A DNA stretch of 64,000 nt from Mesoaciditoga sp. (GCA_002878315.1 PNIW01000011.1:35981-99980), one strand, 5' to 3'. Shown: positions 36,937 to 46,267, counted from the first letter of the stretch. The notes: generated by a model from the letters alone, not told the origin. Made by a program: numbers and translations.

Positions 36937-37329
36937 CTACCTTTCACCCTTTTCTATGATCGTTGTGGCATCTATTCCGCCACGCGTTTTATAGATGACA
37001 GTTACCTTCATCCAGACAGGATTTAGCAATTCAAACAGATCGTTAAAGATCCTTTGTGTGGCCCTTTCTTGGTAAATTCCAACATTCCTAAAAGAGACAA
37101 AATAATATTTCAAAGACTTTAACTCTATTATTTTGTCAGAAGGAATATACTCTATCATAACCCTACCTATATCGGGAAGTCCTGAAAAAGGACAGACTGC
37201 CGAAAATTCATCTGTTTCATATCTAACAAATTCTTTCTCCTTATTTTGAAAATCTATAGTTTCAAGGATGCCGGTTTCTATAGCATCTTCTCCAAGAAAA
37301 GAAAAGGTCTTTCCTTCAGCCTTTGGCAT
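36937..37329 (-). CDS. queF: NADPH-dependent preQ0 reductase QueF (type I)
   Basis: A 130-residue single-domain QueF that reduces the nitrile of preQ0 to the amine preQ1. The nucleophilic Cys is in [13 protein letters not shown] and the NADPH/substrate segment [14 protein letters not shown] is present, as is the E-R-x-T-Q-R region ([13 protein letters not shown]). The length fits the short tunnel-fold subgroup. It is 40 bases downstream of queD and directly upstream of yhhQ. The ATG has GGAGATGATAAA before it. Confidence 0.95.
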   Translation of the reverse strand: MPKAEGKTFSFLGEDAIETGILETIDFQNKEKEFVRYETDEFSAVCPFSGLPDIGRVMIEYIPSDKIIELKSLKYYFVSFRNVGIYQERATQRIFNDLFELLNPVWMKVTVIYKTRGGIDATTIIEKGER

Positions 37330-37369
37330 TTTATCATCTCCTTCAAGATTATACCAAAACCACTTAGCC

Positions 37370-37726
37370 CTAATCTCCCATGTAAGTTACAAAAGCGCTC
37401 TCGGTCTCCCAGAGATCTACCGAATACAATCTGTAATTTGGACCATTTAGAGGTTTTTCAAGGACATTCCATATCCACATTGCTATGTTCTCTGCGGATG
37501 GTTGTGGAATTATCTCATTTATGTAATTGTGATCGAGTTTTGATATGACAAGATCATTCACAATTCTTTTAAGTTCGGCAAAATCGATGATCATTCCCTC
37601 GTCGTCAACCTTTCCGTTGAGCGTTACTCTTAATTTGTAAGTATGACCGTGGAGTTTTTCACACTTTCCATGATAATTGACAAGATTGTGTGCGGCGTCA
37701 AATTTAAATTCCTTTGAAATTAGCAA
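37370..37726 (-). CDS. queD: 6-carboxytetrahydropterin synthase QueD
   Basis: A 118-residue tunnel-fold enzyme that forms 6-carboxy-5,6,7,8-tetrahydropterin in the queuosine/archaeosine pathway. Zinc-binding His residues are seen in FDAAHNL and KLHGHTY, and the catalytic Cys in GKCEKLHGH. Glu in PSAENIA is also present. The TTG start follows GAGGTGATAAT. It lies 16 bases after a small membrane protein gene and just before queF. queC and queE are not in this window. Confidence 0.93.
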   Translation of the reverse strand: MLISKEFKFDAAHNLVNYHGKCEKLHGHTYKLRVTLNGKVDDEGMIIDFAELKRIVNDLVISKLDHNYINEIIPQPSAENIAMWIWNVLEKPLNGPNYRLYSVDLWETESAFVTYMGD

Positions 37727-37742
37727 ATTATCACCTCATGCT

Positions 37743-38084
37743 CTAATCGTTGAACCACTCTTTTTTAATATGGATAAACCTTTTGCCAAAGAAGATCTGC
37801 AGTCCTATTCCTATGAGATACGAAGCGACAAATCCCAGGAATAATTGGCTAAAGGATGCGTTTATTCCAAAAAGTTTAAAGGCTCTCATAAAAAGGAAGA
37901 TACCAAATAGCAAACTTCCAACTCCTATGAGTTTTCTTCCGACAAGTTCTCTTATTCCCTCAAAACAAAAGAGAATACCGAAGAATATGCCAATTATGAA
38001 GCCAAAAGTAAGGTTCATGAACCCAAAGACTCCAAGAAAGGCAAGAACTCCCAAAAGGATTAAAAACACAGCGAATGCTTTCAT
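37743..38084 (-). CDS. Small membrane protein, LiaF-like transmembrane region
   Basis: A 113-residue protein with three to four hydrophobic segments and the C-terminal tail KRFIHIKKEWFND. It resembles the LiaI/LiaF-like transmembrane region found next to DUF4097 genes, but the match is by composition and context only. The ATG starts one base after the stop of the MFS gene, so it is coupled within the DUF2089-DUF4097 operon. Confidence 0.55.
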   Translation of the reverse strand: MKAFAVFLILLGVLAFLGVFGFMNLTFGFIIGIFFGILFCFEGIRELVGRKLIGVGSLLFGIFLFMRAFKLFGINASFSQLFLGFVASYLIGIGLQIFFGKRFIHIKKEWFND

Positions 38085-38085
38085 T

Positions 38086-39312
38086 TTAAACCTCCTTTAC
38101 ACCGGGTACAAGATAGAATAAAAACGAGAAAATCGTTACAACGCTTCCCAAAAATGTGAAGATGAAAAAGTTCGAAAGAGAAGCGGATAAAAATCCAACC
38201 ACTGAAAGGGAAATTGGCTGAAAGATCGTCTCAAAAGTAAGCATAACGCTAAAGACCCTTCCCCTCTTTTCATCAGGTACTAACCTCTGTATTATAACCT
38301 GAAAGAGCACATTGACAAAAGCGAGTGCAAATCCTATCAAAAAAGCTATTATTAAAAAGGTGATCAGATTGGGGGCAACTCCGAACAAGGCGTAAAGTAT
38401 TCCCGTTAAGGCCATGCCAAGTATTATGAAGTTGTGCTTTACCTTTATTTCTGGAATTATCGAAAGTACAATTGATCCGATCATCATACCTATGGCAAAA
38501 GCGCTGACCGAATAGCCAAGTTCGAGAGCGCCAAGGTGGTATATCTCCTTTATCTGCTTTGCTATGAGTATATCGATAGGAGAAAACGCAAAGTTAAGGA
38601 TTGAAACGATTATCATCGACCAGAAGATCAATTTTTGATCGTAGAGAAATCTGAATCCATCTTTGAAATCCGAAAAGAAAGAACTGTCTTTATCTTCTGA
38701 GATTGATTGTTTGAAATTTATGAAGATCTCGGTTCCGGCAGATATTACGAAAGAAAAGCCATTAAGCATGAAAACAAAAAATGGCCCGAAGAAACCTACA
38801 AGTAGCCCTCCAATGGCAGGACCTATTATCTGAGTGAACTGAATTCCGGTCTGGTAAAAACTGTTGGCGCGCGTTAACTTTTCGTCAGGCACTATATTTG
38901 GTATCGTGGATTGAATTGCCGGATTGAAAAATGCACCGCCTATGCCCATTAAAGCTGAGATCAAATATATCAAAAGCGCCGTCAAGGTATTCGTGTAAGC
39001 GAGATATGCCATCCACAAAATCAAAATCCCTCTCAAAAAATCGGAAAGTATCACGATCGATTTCCTGCTTATTCTATCGTTAAGAACACCGGCAAATGGA
39101 CCTATTACAGCCATTGGAATCACACTGAATGTGAACATCAACCCCATAACGATACCGGATTGCGCACTTGGAAAATGATTCATTATCCACCACATGATCG
39201 CAATGTACTGGATTGAATTTCCAATCGATGAAACTACCTGGCCTGACCACAAAAGCAGAAAATTTTTGTTAAAAAGCCTTCTTTCTGAGACGATTTTTTG
39301 ATCCATATTCAT
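38086..39312 (-). CDS. MFS transporter, MefA/enterobactin-exporter-like
   Basis: A 408-residue protein with about twelve segments. The N-terminal LLLWSGQVVSSIGNSIQYIAI and the loop 2-3 motif GVLNDRISRKSIVI place it in the MFS_3 (transmembrane secretion effector) group, which includes MefA and EntS exporters. The ATG overlaps the DUF4097 stop (ATGA). Location in an operon with DUF2089 and DUF4097 suggests a role in envelope or drug stress, which is inferred. Confidence 0.85.
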   Translation of the reverse strand: MNMDQKIVSERRLFNKNFLLLWSGQVVSSIGNSIQYIAIMWWIMNHFPSAQSGIVMGLMFTFSVIPMAVIGPFAGVLNDRISRKSIVILSDFLRGILILWMAYLAYTNTLTALLIYLISALMGIGGAFFNPAIQSTIPNIVPDEKLTRANSFYQTGIQFTQIIGPAIGGLLVGFFGPFFVFMLNGFSFVISAGTEIFINFKQSISEDKDSSFFSDFKDGFRFLYDQKLIFWSMIIVSILNFAFSPIDILIAKQIKEIYHLGALELGYSVSAFAIGMMIGSIVLSIIPEIKVKHNFIILGMALTGILYALFGVAPNLITFLIIAFLIGFALAFVNVLFQVIIQRLVPDEKRGRVFSVMLTFETIFQPISLSVVGFLSASLSNFFIFTFLGSVVTIFSFLFYLVPGVKEV

Positions 39313-40268
39313 TTACCCGACAAAAATTCTTCTATCTTCTCTCTGTTGTAGCCGAGAGTTTCCATCAATTCCTTTATTTCATCCTTTGTTGCCCTTTTCG
39401 ATTTTAAAATATCCTCAAAAATTTTCATCCTTTCATCTTCCTTTTCATCGGCGATCTTTTCAGATCCGAATTCTAAATGTGCATCCCCAGAGATACTTTT
39501 GAATTTCAACGTCGATGACGGTCTTCCTATATCAAATGAACCTTTGAGAATTCCTTTTACCTTTACATCGGATCTTATATCCCCGCTTACCGTGTCAATC
39601 TCGACATGGGTATTTGGTCTTGATGTGAAAGAAATGGAAAAATCTCCGGATATCGTTCTGACATCTAAGGTTTCAAAATCCGGATCCATCCGCATGATTC
39701 TTATATCTGACGAAGTGGTCTTTACAATTCCCCATCTGAACGAAGGATTTGAAAACTCAAGATCGCCGGATATCGACTGAACATCTATCTTTTCGATCCT
39801 TGACGATCCTCTGAAATTCAGATTGCCAGAAGTGGTTTTGACAAACAGACTTTTGACCTTTGAATCGATCTCGATCTCTCCAGAGATGGATGAGATTCTC
39901 AACTCCTCCAAAGAAAGGCCTTTAATTGAAATGTATCCAGATGTCGTATCTATTCCCATCGAAAGATCGTCTGGAATTTGTAAATGAACGCTCTCAATCT
40001 CAAGTCCTCCGAATTTCATAAAGCCGAAGGCGAAAAAACCATCTGGGAAAAATGGCGAATGCGGGAAAAGATCTAATTCGAACCTTTCTCCCTCTTTTTT
40101 TACCTTTGGCTCGTAATCTTCGATATCCTTTTTGAATCCCGAAAGTTCTACTTCTAAAGATACCTTTCTTTCCGTGTTGCGAACAACTTTTATGTCCGGT
40201 GAGATTGAATGCACAAAAACACTTTTGACTTGGGATACATCCCATTCAAATTTTTTGGTTTCCCTCAT
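39309..40268 (-). CDS. DUF4097 beta-repeat protein with C-terminal SHOCT-like tail
   Basis: A 319-residue protein with a run of about eight short beta repeats marked by xxSGxI (TTSGYISI, SISGEIEI, TTSGNLNF, SISGDLEF, TISGDFSI, TVSGDIRS, SISGDAHL), typical of DUF4097. The last 45 residues form a short helical domain (FEDILKSKRATKDEIKELMETLGY) like SHOCT domains. There is no signal peptide. Such proteins accompany envelope-stress regulators of the PspC/LiaF type. It overlaps the DUF2089 gene by 23 bases and the MFS gene by four. Confidence 0.8.
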   Translation of the reverse strand: MRETKKFEWDVSQVKSVFVHSISPDIKVVRNTERKVSLEVELSGFKKDIEDYEPKVKKEGERFELDLFPHSPFFPDGFFAFGFMKFGGLEIESVHLQIPDDLSMGIDTTSGYISIKGLSLEELRISSISGEIEIDSKVKSLFVKTTSGNLNFRGSSRIEKIDVQSISGDLEFSNPSFRWGIVKTTSSDIRIMRMDPDFETLDVRTISGDFSISFTSRPNTHVEIDTVSGDIRSDVKVKGILKGSFDIGRPSSTLKFKSISGDAHLEFGSEKIADEKEDERMKIFEDILKSKRATKDEIKELMETLGYNREKIEEFLSGK

Positions 40269-40638
40269 CTTTTCCTCCTTTCAACTTAGAAATTGCCGTT
40301 GAAATATCTATCTCTCCATTTCTTAGCCTCTCAAGAATATCTTTTTCGCTTTCTTTTGGCTCTTCTTCGACATCATATCCAAGAGTCCTGACGATCTCGT
40401 TTAATCTATTCCGCGCGGTGGGATAAGAAATATCGAGTTCTTTCTGGACTTCGCTGAGATTTCCCTTATGCTTTAGAAAGATTTTTACGAATTTCATTTG
40501 CTCTTCTGAAAGATTGAAGAATTCATCAAGAACGAATTGACCCGTTACGCCAGTCCCGCAAACGGGACATTTCAAAGCCACCACATCCATTTTGTGACCG
40601 CAATAAGGACACTTGCTTACTACAGATATTTTGATCAC
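40246..40638 (-). CDS. DUF2089 family zinc-ribbon regulator
   Basis: A 130-residue protein. The N-terminal zinc ribbon has CPYCGHKMDVVALKCPVCG, then a helix-turn-helix-like DUF2089 part (SEVQKELDISYPTARNRLNEI), then a short tail with EKDILERLRNGEIDISTAI. DUF2089 proteins are predicted transcription regulators and often precede DUF4097 genes. It is the first gene of the operon and is preceded by a consensus promoter. Self-regulation is likely but not shown. Confidence 0.85.
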   Translation of the reverse strand: MIKISVVSKCPYCGHKMDVVALKCPVCGTGVTGQFVLDEFFNLSEEQMKFVKIFLKHKGNLSEVQKELDISYPTARNRLNEIVRTLGYDVEEEPKESEKDILERLRNGEIDISTAISKLKGGKDEGNQKI

Positions 40639-40676
40639 CTCCTTAATAATTTTAAGTTTATAATTAATTTTATTGA

Positions 40677-40705
40677 ATTATAGATCAAAATTTTTTATAT
40701 GTCAA
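40677..40705 (-). promoter_or_regulatory. Consensus sigma-70 promoter of the DUF2089 operon
   Basis: On the minus strand TTGACA (40705-40700) and TATAAT (40682-40677) are both perfect and separated by 17 bases. It directly follows the T-run of the clp terminator. Confidence 0.85.
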
Positions 40706-40735
40706 TAAAAAAATAAACGCCCCCGAAGGGGCGTT
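40706..40735 (-). terminator. Rho-independent terminator of the clp gene
   Basis: Minus-strand stem AACGCCCC / GGGGCGTT with a TTCG tetraloop followed by TATTTTTTTA. This is a strong terminator about 12 bases after the clp stop. Confidence 0.92.
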
Positions 40736-40747
40736 CTGAAAAATCGA

Positions 40748-43162
40748 TCATTTCACAATTGCCGGGGATTTATTTACAGATATAATTCCGTCCTCTTCAT
40801 CAACGATAACTTTGTCTCCTTCGGACAGCTCTTTTGAAATGATCATATCCGCTATTTTGTCCTCTACCTCGAATTCTATTAATCTCCTCAAAGGACGCGC
40901 ACCGAATGCCGGATCGTAACCTTTTTCGGCGAGATATTCTATGGCATTCTTTGTTACTTCCAAGGTTATATTCTTATCTGCAAGATTTGCGCGTATCTTT
41001 GATATGAATTTTTCAACGATACTCTCCATATGAGATTTTTCAAGAGGCCTGAAAGCGATCATCGCGTCTATCCTGTTCAAAAACTCAGGTTTGAAATACT
41101 TTCTAAGTTCCTGAATCATCCCTTCATCGAGATAATCCATCTTACCGCTCTCAACGCTTTCAAGTATGTAATCAGATCCTATGTTTGAGGTCATTATTAT
41201 AACGGTATTTCTAAAATCAACTGTATTGCCTTTTCCGTCGGTCAACCTTCCATCGTCGAGAACTTGAAGCAATGTGTTGAAGATCTCCGGATGAGCCTTT
41301 TCTATTTCATCGAGTAAAATCACGCTGTAAGGTCTTCTTCTAACAGCCTCAGTTAACTGTCCTCCTTCTTCATATCCCACATAGCCCGGAGGCGCTCCTA
41401 TGAGTCTTGAGACCGTATGCTTTTCAGAATATTCCGACATATCGATGCGTATCATGGCATTTTCGCTGTTGAATAATACCTCTGCAAGAGCCTTGGCGGT
41501 CTCTGTCTTTCCAACACCAGTAGGACCGACAAAAAGGAATGTGCCCATTGGTCTGTTTGGATCTTTAAGTCCAGCCCTTGCCCTCCTTATTGTAGAAGAA
41601 ACGATTCTGACAGCCTCTTCCTGATCTACAATTCTTTTGTGTATCAATTCTTCGAGATTTGCGAGTTTGTTTCTTTCATCTTCCATGAGTTTCGTCACGG
41701 GAATGCCAGTCCATCTTTCGACAACTTTGGCTATCACGTCCGAATTGACAACTTTGGGAATCTTCTCCTGACGCTTCTTCCATTCTTCCTGAACCCTGGC
41801 AAATTCCTTTTTCACCTTTTCAAGTTCGGCTTTTTTCATCGCAGCTTTTTCGTAATCTCCAGAAAGTGCCGCATCATTTATTTCCTCTTCCAAAGCGGAT
41901 ATTTTATTTTGCCCTTCTAATATTTCGGAAGGAACAAATGAATTTTCAAATTTCACCCGCGATGCTGCCTCATCTATTAAATCTATCGCTTTATCTGGCA
42001 AAAATCTGTCAGATATATACCTCGAAGAAAGTTTCACGGCAGTCTCTATCGCTTCATTTTCTATTTTGACACCGTGATGGGATTCATAAGAATCCTTAAG
42101 CCCGAGTAATATCTTTATAGTCTCTTCCTCGCTCGGCTCTTTAACATCTATCGTCTGGAACCTTCTTGCGAGTGCTTTGTCTTTTTCTATGTATTTTCTG
42201 TAATCTTCCAAAGTTGTGGCACCTATACATCTTAATTCCCCACGCGCAAGCGCTGGTTTTAACATGTTCGAAGCATCGAGACTTCCTCCCTCAACGCTTC
42301 CGGCACCTACAACTGTGTGCAATTCATCTATAAAAAGTATCACATTGTTATTCCCTTTTACGGCATCTATGAGAGATTTAAGCCTTTCTTCGAATTCTCC
42401 TCTGAATTTGGTACCGGCAACGAGCCTTCCCATATCAAGAGAAAGAATTCTTTTATTCATAATGTAATCTGGCACCTTACCGCTAACAATAAGCTGGGCA
42501 AGCCCTTCGACTATGGCCGTCTTTCCAACTCCGGGATCTCCTATGAGGACAGGGTTATTCTTCCTTTTTCTTCCAAGGATCTCTATCATTCTCTCGATCT
42601 CTTCTTCCCGTCCTATAACCGGATCGAGTTTTCCCTCTCTTGCATGTTGTGTCAGATCTACTGTGAATTTCGCAAGGGCATCTAAATTCTCGGCCTCTTT
42701 CGATTTTCCGCTCTTTCTTATGGAGAGAATAGCGTTATAGACCTTTTCATCACTGACACCGAAACGCAAAAGCACTCGTGCTGCCATTGAATCAGGGGTT
42801 TTTACAATTCCGAGCAAAAGATGTTCCGTTCCTATCTTTTCGTCTCCCATACGGGTGGCTTCACTTTTGGCGCTTTCGAGCACATGCCTCGCGTCAGGGG
42901 TTATATACATCTGTTTTATACCGCCAGAGGCAATCTGACTACCGCCGTATTCCTTCACAAGATCCTCTGTTTTATCTTTCAACTTAGATATATTAACTTT
43001 CAAATTTTTCAGGGCATCTACCGCGGCATTTTCTTCATCTTCTATAAGGGCAAGCAATATATGCTCGGATCTTAATTGATCCTGACCATACCGCGAGAGA
43101 ATATCCTGTGTCGACATCATTACATTTGCCGCTTTTTCAGTATATTCTTCAAGATTAAACAT
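40748..43162 (-). CDS. Clp-family AAA+ chaperone, ClpC/ClpB type
   Basis: An 804-residue double-ATPase. It has two N-terminal Clp repeats (about 1-145), D1 Walker A GDPGVGKT (208-215), a short middle domain (about 405-470) with a UVR-like DYEKAAMKKAELEK as in ClpC, and D2 Walker A GPTGVGKT (546-553) with LLDEIEKAHPEIFN. After TSNIGSDYI the loop lacks the V/I/L-G-F tripeptide that docks ClpP in ClpC and ClpA; this part is more like ClpB. It therefore may be a stand-alone disaggregase. It follows dnaK and hsp20, which also fits a disaggregase. A hairpin lies only 16 bases upstream of the ATG. Confidence 0.88.
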   Translation of the reverse strand: MFNLEEYTEKAANVMMSTQDILSRYGQDQLRSEHILLALIEDEENAAVDALKNLKVNISKLKDKTEDLVKEYGGSQIASGGIKQMYITPDARHVLESAKSEATRMGDEKIGTEHLLLGIVKTPDSMAARVLLRFGVSDEKVYNAILSIRKSGKSKEAENLDALAKFTVDLTQHAREGKLDPVIGREEEIERMIEILGRKRKNNPVLIGDPGVGKTAIVEGLAQLIVSGKVPDYIMNKRILSLDMGRLVAGTKFRGEFEERLKSLIDAVKGNNNVILFIDELHTVVGAGSVEGGSLDASNMLKPALARGELRCIGATTLEDYRKYIEKDKALARRFQTIDVKEPSEEETIKILLGLKDSYESHHGVKIENEAIETAVKLSSRYISDRFLPDKAIDLIDEAASRVKFENSFVPSEILEGQNKISALEEEINDAALSGDYEKAAMKKAELEKVKKEFARVQEEWKKRQEKIPKVVNSDVIAKVVERWTGIPVTKLMEDERNKLANLEELIHKRIVDQEEAVRIVSSTIRRARAGLKDPNRPMGTFLFVGPTGVGKTETAKALAEVLFNSENAMIRIDMSEYSEKHTVSRLIGAPPGYVGYEEGGQLTEAVRRRPYSVILLDEIEKAHPEIFNTLLQVLDDGRLTDGKGNTVDFRNTVIIMTSNIGSDYILESVESGKMDYLDEGMIQELRKYFKPEFLNRIDAMIAFRPLEKSHMESIVEKFISKIRANLADKNITLEVTKNAIEYLAEKGYDPAFGARPLRRLIEFEVEDKIADMIISKELSEGDKVIVDEEDGIISVNKSPAIVK

Positions 43163-43178
43163 ATAACACCTCCAAAAG

Positions 43179-43201
43179 AAAAGGGGGCCAAACCCCCTTT
43201 T
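43179..43201 (-). terminator. Terminator-like hairpin between hsp20 and clp
   Basis: On the minus strand a nine-base stem AAAAGGGGG / CCCCCTTTT with a five-base loop is followed by CTTTT. It lies between the hsp20 stop and the clp ribosome site, so expression of clp would require read-through or an internal promoter. Confidence 0.75.
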
Positions 43202-43211
43202 TCCCTTTTTT

Positions 43212-43670
43212 TCATTTTATTTCTATTTTCCTCTTTGCACTCTTTGCTTCAGGGCTCTTTGGTATGGATATGTTAAGAACTCCGTTTTCAAATTTGGCGC
43301 TGATGTTCTTTTCGTCTATGTCAGATGGTAGAGAGAAAGATCTTTCAAATTTACCGTAACTTCTTTCGATCTTTTTGTATCCTTTCTTTTCCTCTTTTCT
43401 TTCTTCTTTCTTCTCGCCTCTGATTGTCAGAATACCATCGTCGATTTCGATATTAACATCTTCCCTTTTCATGCCTGGCAGTTCTACTTCGAATTCATAA
43501 CTCTTGTCTGTTTCGGAAATGTCAACTGCCGGCACGAAAGTTTCCGCAGAAAGTGTTGTTGGCCAAATTCTCGGGAACTCCTCGAAGAACCTGTCGATGA
43601 CCTTTTGCATTTCCTCGAAAGGTCTGTAAATGTCAAGTTCCTCACTTTCTCTTCTTTTTTCAATAGCCAT
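43212..43670 (-). CDS. hsp20: Small heat shock protein, Hsp20/alpha-crystallin
   Basis: A 152-residue chaperone that holds unfolding proteins. It has the alpha-crystallin domain from about residue 45: AVDISETDKSYEFEVELPGM, then EDVNIEIDDGILTIRGEKKEE split by a short insertion, GKFERSFSLPSDIDEKNI, and the C-terminal I-x-I-type motif region ISIPKSPEA. The start is ATG 43670, behind GGGAGGTGGTCTT. It sits 32 bases after dnaK and belongs to the same operon. Confidence 0.93.
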   Translation of the reverse strand: MAIEKRRESEELDIYRPFEEMQKVIDRFFEEFPRIWPTTLSAETFVPAVDISETDKSYEFEVELPGMKREDVNIEIDDGILTIRGEKKEERKEEKKGYKKIERSYGKFERSFSLPSDIDEKNISAKFENGVLNISIPKSPEAKSAKRKIEIK

Positions 43671-43702
43671 AAGACCACCTCCCATTTATTTTAATTTTTC
43701 AT

Positions 43703-45520
43703 TTATTTCCCTTGATATTCGGCGTTAACGGTATCATCGTTCGTCGACGAAGAATTGTTCGATCCGTTACCGCTCGCTGCGCTCTGATAAAGTTTTTGAC
43801 CTATAGTCTGCGATTTCTTCTGCAAATCGTCCATGAGAACCTTTATGCGCGCGTAATCGTTCTTTTCTATTGCATCCTTGAGATCCTTTATAAGGCTCTC
43901 GGTTTCGGTCCTCAAGGATGGGTCTATCTTCGTTCCCTGCTCGTTGAGCAATTTTTCCATCTGGTAGACAAGGGAATCGGCCTGGTTTTTCATCTCAACC
44001 TGTTGCTTGCGTTTTGCGTCTTCTTCTTGGTATTTCTTGGCCTCTTCGACCATCTTTTTTATCTCTTCTTCCGAAAGGTTCGAACTTCCCCTTATCACAA
44101 TGGATTGTTCCTTGCCTGTCGCTTTATCCTTTGCAGAAACGTGGACGATGCCTTCCGAATCTATGTCAAAGGTAACCTCGATTTGTGGAATTCCCCTTGG
44201 CGCCGGTGGAATGCCGGTAAGCGTAAACCTTCCAAGAGATTTGTTATCACTCGCAAGTTCACGCTCCCCCTGAAGAACATTTATTTCAACCTCTGTCTGG
44301 CCATCTTCAGCAGTCGTGAAAACTTCAGACTTTTTCGTTGGTATCGTCGTGTTTCTCGGTATTATTTTGTGCATAAGGCCACCTTTAACTTCGACACCGA
44401 GAGAGAGCGGGGTCACATCGACAAGTACAACCTCTCTTTTCGTCTCGCCGGCAAGAATTGAAGCCTCGATCGCTGCACCTATTGCAACGGCTTCGTCAGG
44501 ATTGACGGCCTTGGAAGGCTCTTTATGGAAAATATTCTTCAAGAATTCCTGGACTATTGGCATTCTTGTTGGTCCACCGACGAGCAAGATTTCTCCGATA
44601 TCTTCGACCGCTATCTTTGCATCGCTTAAAACTGTTTCTATAGGTTCTCTCATTTTTTCAACTATATCGCGTATCAAACTCTCCAATTTGGCTCTCGTTA
44701 AAGATGTCTGAAGATGCTTTGGCCCATTCGCATCTGCCGTTATATAAGGAAGATTTATCTCTGTCTCCATCTTCGTTGTGAGTTCTATCTTCGCCCTTTC
44801 GGCCGCGTCCTTCAATCTTTGCATTGCTTGTTTATCGCCGCTCAGATCGACTCCGGTCTCCTTTTTGAAATTATCGATAAGCCAGTCAATGATCCTTTGA
44901 TCGAAGTCATCTCCTCCGAGATGGTTGTTTCCGCTTGTAGCCTTAACCTCTATGACGCCACCGCCTATTTCAAGCAAGGAAACATCAAAGGTTCCTCCAC
45001 CCAAGTCGCAAACTATGACCATCTCATCCTTGCTCTTGTCTATACCATATCCCAAAGCGGCCGCCGTCGGTTCGTTTATGATTCTCATGACTTCAAGCCC
45101 CGCTATACGTCCAGCGTCCTTCGTAGCCTGACGCTGGGCATCTTCGAAGTATGCCGGAACTGTTATGACGGCTTTTGTTATCTTGCCGCCCAAAAAGGCT
45201 TCGGCATCATTCTTCAATTTTCTGAGTATAAAAGCGCTTATTTCCTGAGGAGTGTATTCTTTGTTGTCTATTTTGATCCTCGTATTTGTTCCCATTTGAC
45301 GCTTTATAGATCTTATTGTTCTTTCGGCGTTGAGTATTGCCTGCCTTTTTGCCGGCTCACCCACCAAAATCTCCCCTGTTTTCGTAAAAGCCACCACAGA
45401 AGGAGTAAGTCTCGAACCCTCGGCATTTGGTATAACTTCGGGTTTTCCGTTTCTAACAACTGCTATTTCTGAGTTAGTCGTTCCGAGGTCTATTCCAACC
45501 ACATATTCTCTTTCAGCCAT
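43703..45520 (-). CDS. dnaK: Chaperone protein DnaK (Hsp70)
   Basis: A 605-residue Hsp70 with the N-terminal ATPase signatures [32 protein letters not shown] and [14 protein letters not shown], the interdomain linker [14 protein letters not shown] and a peptide-binding domain plus helical lid. It lacks the EEVD of eukaryotes, and ends in a short polar tail ([12 protein letters not shown]). DnaJ and GrpE genes are not in this window. The ATG has GGAGGTGACATGA before it, with a small out-of-frame ATG inside the spacer. A perfect sigma-70 promoter lies upstream and no CIRCE element is visible. Confidence 0.96.
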   Translation of the reverse strand: MAEREYVVGIDLGTTNSEIAVVRNGKPEVIPNAEGSRLTPSVVAFTKTGEILVGEPAKRQAILNAERTIRSIKRQMGTNTRIKIDNKEYTPQEISAFILRKLKNDAEAFLGGKITKAVITVPAYFEDAQRQATKDAGRIAGLEVMRIINEPTAAALGYGIDKSKDEMVIVCDLGGGTFDVSLLEIGGGVIEVKATSGNNHLGGDDFDQRIIDWLIDNFKKETGVDLSGDKQAMQRLKDAAERAKIELTTKMETEINLPYITADANGPKHLQTSLTRAKLESLIRDIVEKMREPIETVLSDAKIAVEDIGEILLVGGPTRMPIVQEFLKNIFHKEPSKAVNPDEAVAIGAAIEASILAGETKREVVLVDVTPLSLGVEVKGGLMHKIIPRNTTIPTKKSEVFTTAEDGQTEVEINVLQGERELASDNKSLGRFTLTGIPPAPRGIPQIEVTFDIDSEGIVHVSAKDKATGKEQSIVIRGSSNLSEEEIKKMVEEAKKYQEEDAKRKQQVEMKNQADSLVYQMEKLLNEQGTKIDPSLRTETESLIKDLKDAIEKNDYARIKVLMDDLQKKSQTIGQKLYQSAASGNGSNNSSSTNDDTVNAEYQGK

Positions 45521-45548
45521 TCATGTCACCTCCATAATTTCAATTCAA

Positions 45549-45577
45549 ATTATAATCAACTTTTTGGACCTTGTCAA
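45549..45577 (-). promoter_or_regulatory. Consensus sigma-70 promoter of dnaK-hsp20
   Basis: On the minus strand TTGACA (45577-45572) and TATAAT (45554-45549) are perfect and 17 bases apart. The start of transcription would be about 20 bases before the dnaK codon, leaving a short leader. Confidence 0.88.
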
Positions 45578-45809
45578 GAGTCTTTCTTGAATTGCTATAA
45601 AATTTTTGTTCCTTATTTTTACTGCTATTTATTGATATAAATTTATAATTTACTAAAATATTAAGCAATCTTAATCATTGACTGATAAAAATCTACTTTT
45701 TCGTTTGTGAGATCGGTAACAAATTATTCCCACATAAAGGTGAAAAAATTCACATCACAAAAAAGAATCTTTAACCACAATACTATAAAATGATAATGGA
45801 GGTGAAAAT

Positions 45810-46247
45810 ATGCCAGTAATGAAATTTTCTGTGAGTGGAAAGTGTGAAAATCCAACAAAATTGGTTGTTAACGCGGGCAAATTCAAGATCGTAATCGACG
45901 AGCCACCGAACCTTGGGGGAACGGACCAAGGCCCCAATCCCGTTGAGTATGTTTTGGCCGCTCTTGGTGGATGTATAAACGTCGTGGGTCATCTCGTGGC
46001 AAAAGATATGGGAATAGAATTAAAAGGACTTGAAATGACAATAGAAGGAGATCTCGATCCCTCCAAATTCATGGGTAAACCTACAAATGAAAGAACAGGA
46101 TACAAAGAAATAAGGGTAAATCTCAAGCCAGTCACCAATGCGGACAATGCAACGCTCGAAAAATGGATCAAGGCTGTTGAAGAGAGATGCCCTGTAAGCG
46201 ATAACCTCAGAAATCCAACTCCTGTAAAGATAAATATTTCCAAATAA
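45810..46247 (+). CDS. OsmC/Ohr family peroxide-related protein
   Basis: A 145-residue OsmC-family protein. The redox pair is visible as C55 in ALGGCINVV and C127 in EERCPVSDNL. These thiol peroxidases reduce organic hydroperoxides in the cytoplasm, although some members have other substrates. The ATG follows GGAGGTGAAAAT. The gene is divergent from dnaK, with 289 bases between them; a short inverted repeat GTGAA-N4-TTCAC lies at 45740-45753. It ends at a strong terminator. Confidence 0.88.
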   Translation: MPVMKFSVSGKCENPTKLVVNAGKFKIVIDEPPNLGGTDQGPNPVEYVLAALGGCINVVGHLVAKDMGIELKGLEMTIEGDLDPSKFMGKPTNERTGYKEIRVNLKPVTNADNATLEKWIKAVEERCPVSDNLRNPTPVKINISK

Positions 46248-46267
46248 GGCCGCGAAAGCGGCCTTTT
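46246..46267 (+). terminator. Rho-independent terminator after osmC-like gene
   Basis: Stem AAGGCCGC / GCGGCCTT with GAAA tetraloop followed by TT. It starts in the stop codon of the gene. Confidence 0.88.

Noticed and set aside
37727..37742. preQ1 riboswitch before queD
   Set aside because: Only 16 bases separate queD from the upstream gene, too few for a preQ1 aptamer plus expression platform.
43712..44461. 249-codon open frame opposite dnaK
   Set aside because: It lies wholly antisense to a clear dnaK and has no ribosome site or family resemblance; it is a codon-bias shadow, as is the 252-codon frame at 44714-45472.
45521..45600. CIRCE operator (HrcA site) before dnaK
   Set aside because: No TTAGCACTC-N9-GAGTGCTAA or close variant is visible; only a consensus sigma-70 promoter was found.
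45637..45655. AT-only palindrome TATAAATTTATA between dnaK and the OsmC-like gene
   Set aside because: Such palindromes are expected by chance in very AT-rich spacer and no second copy was noticed.
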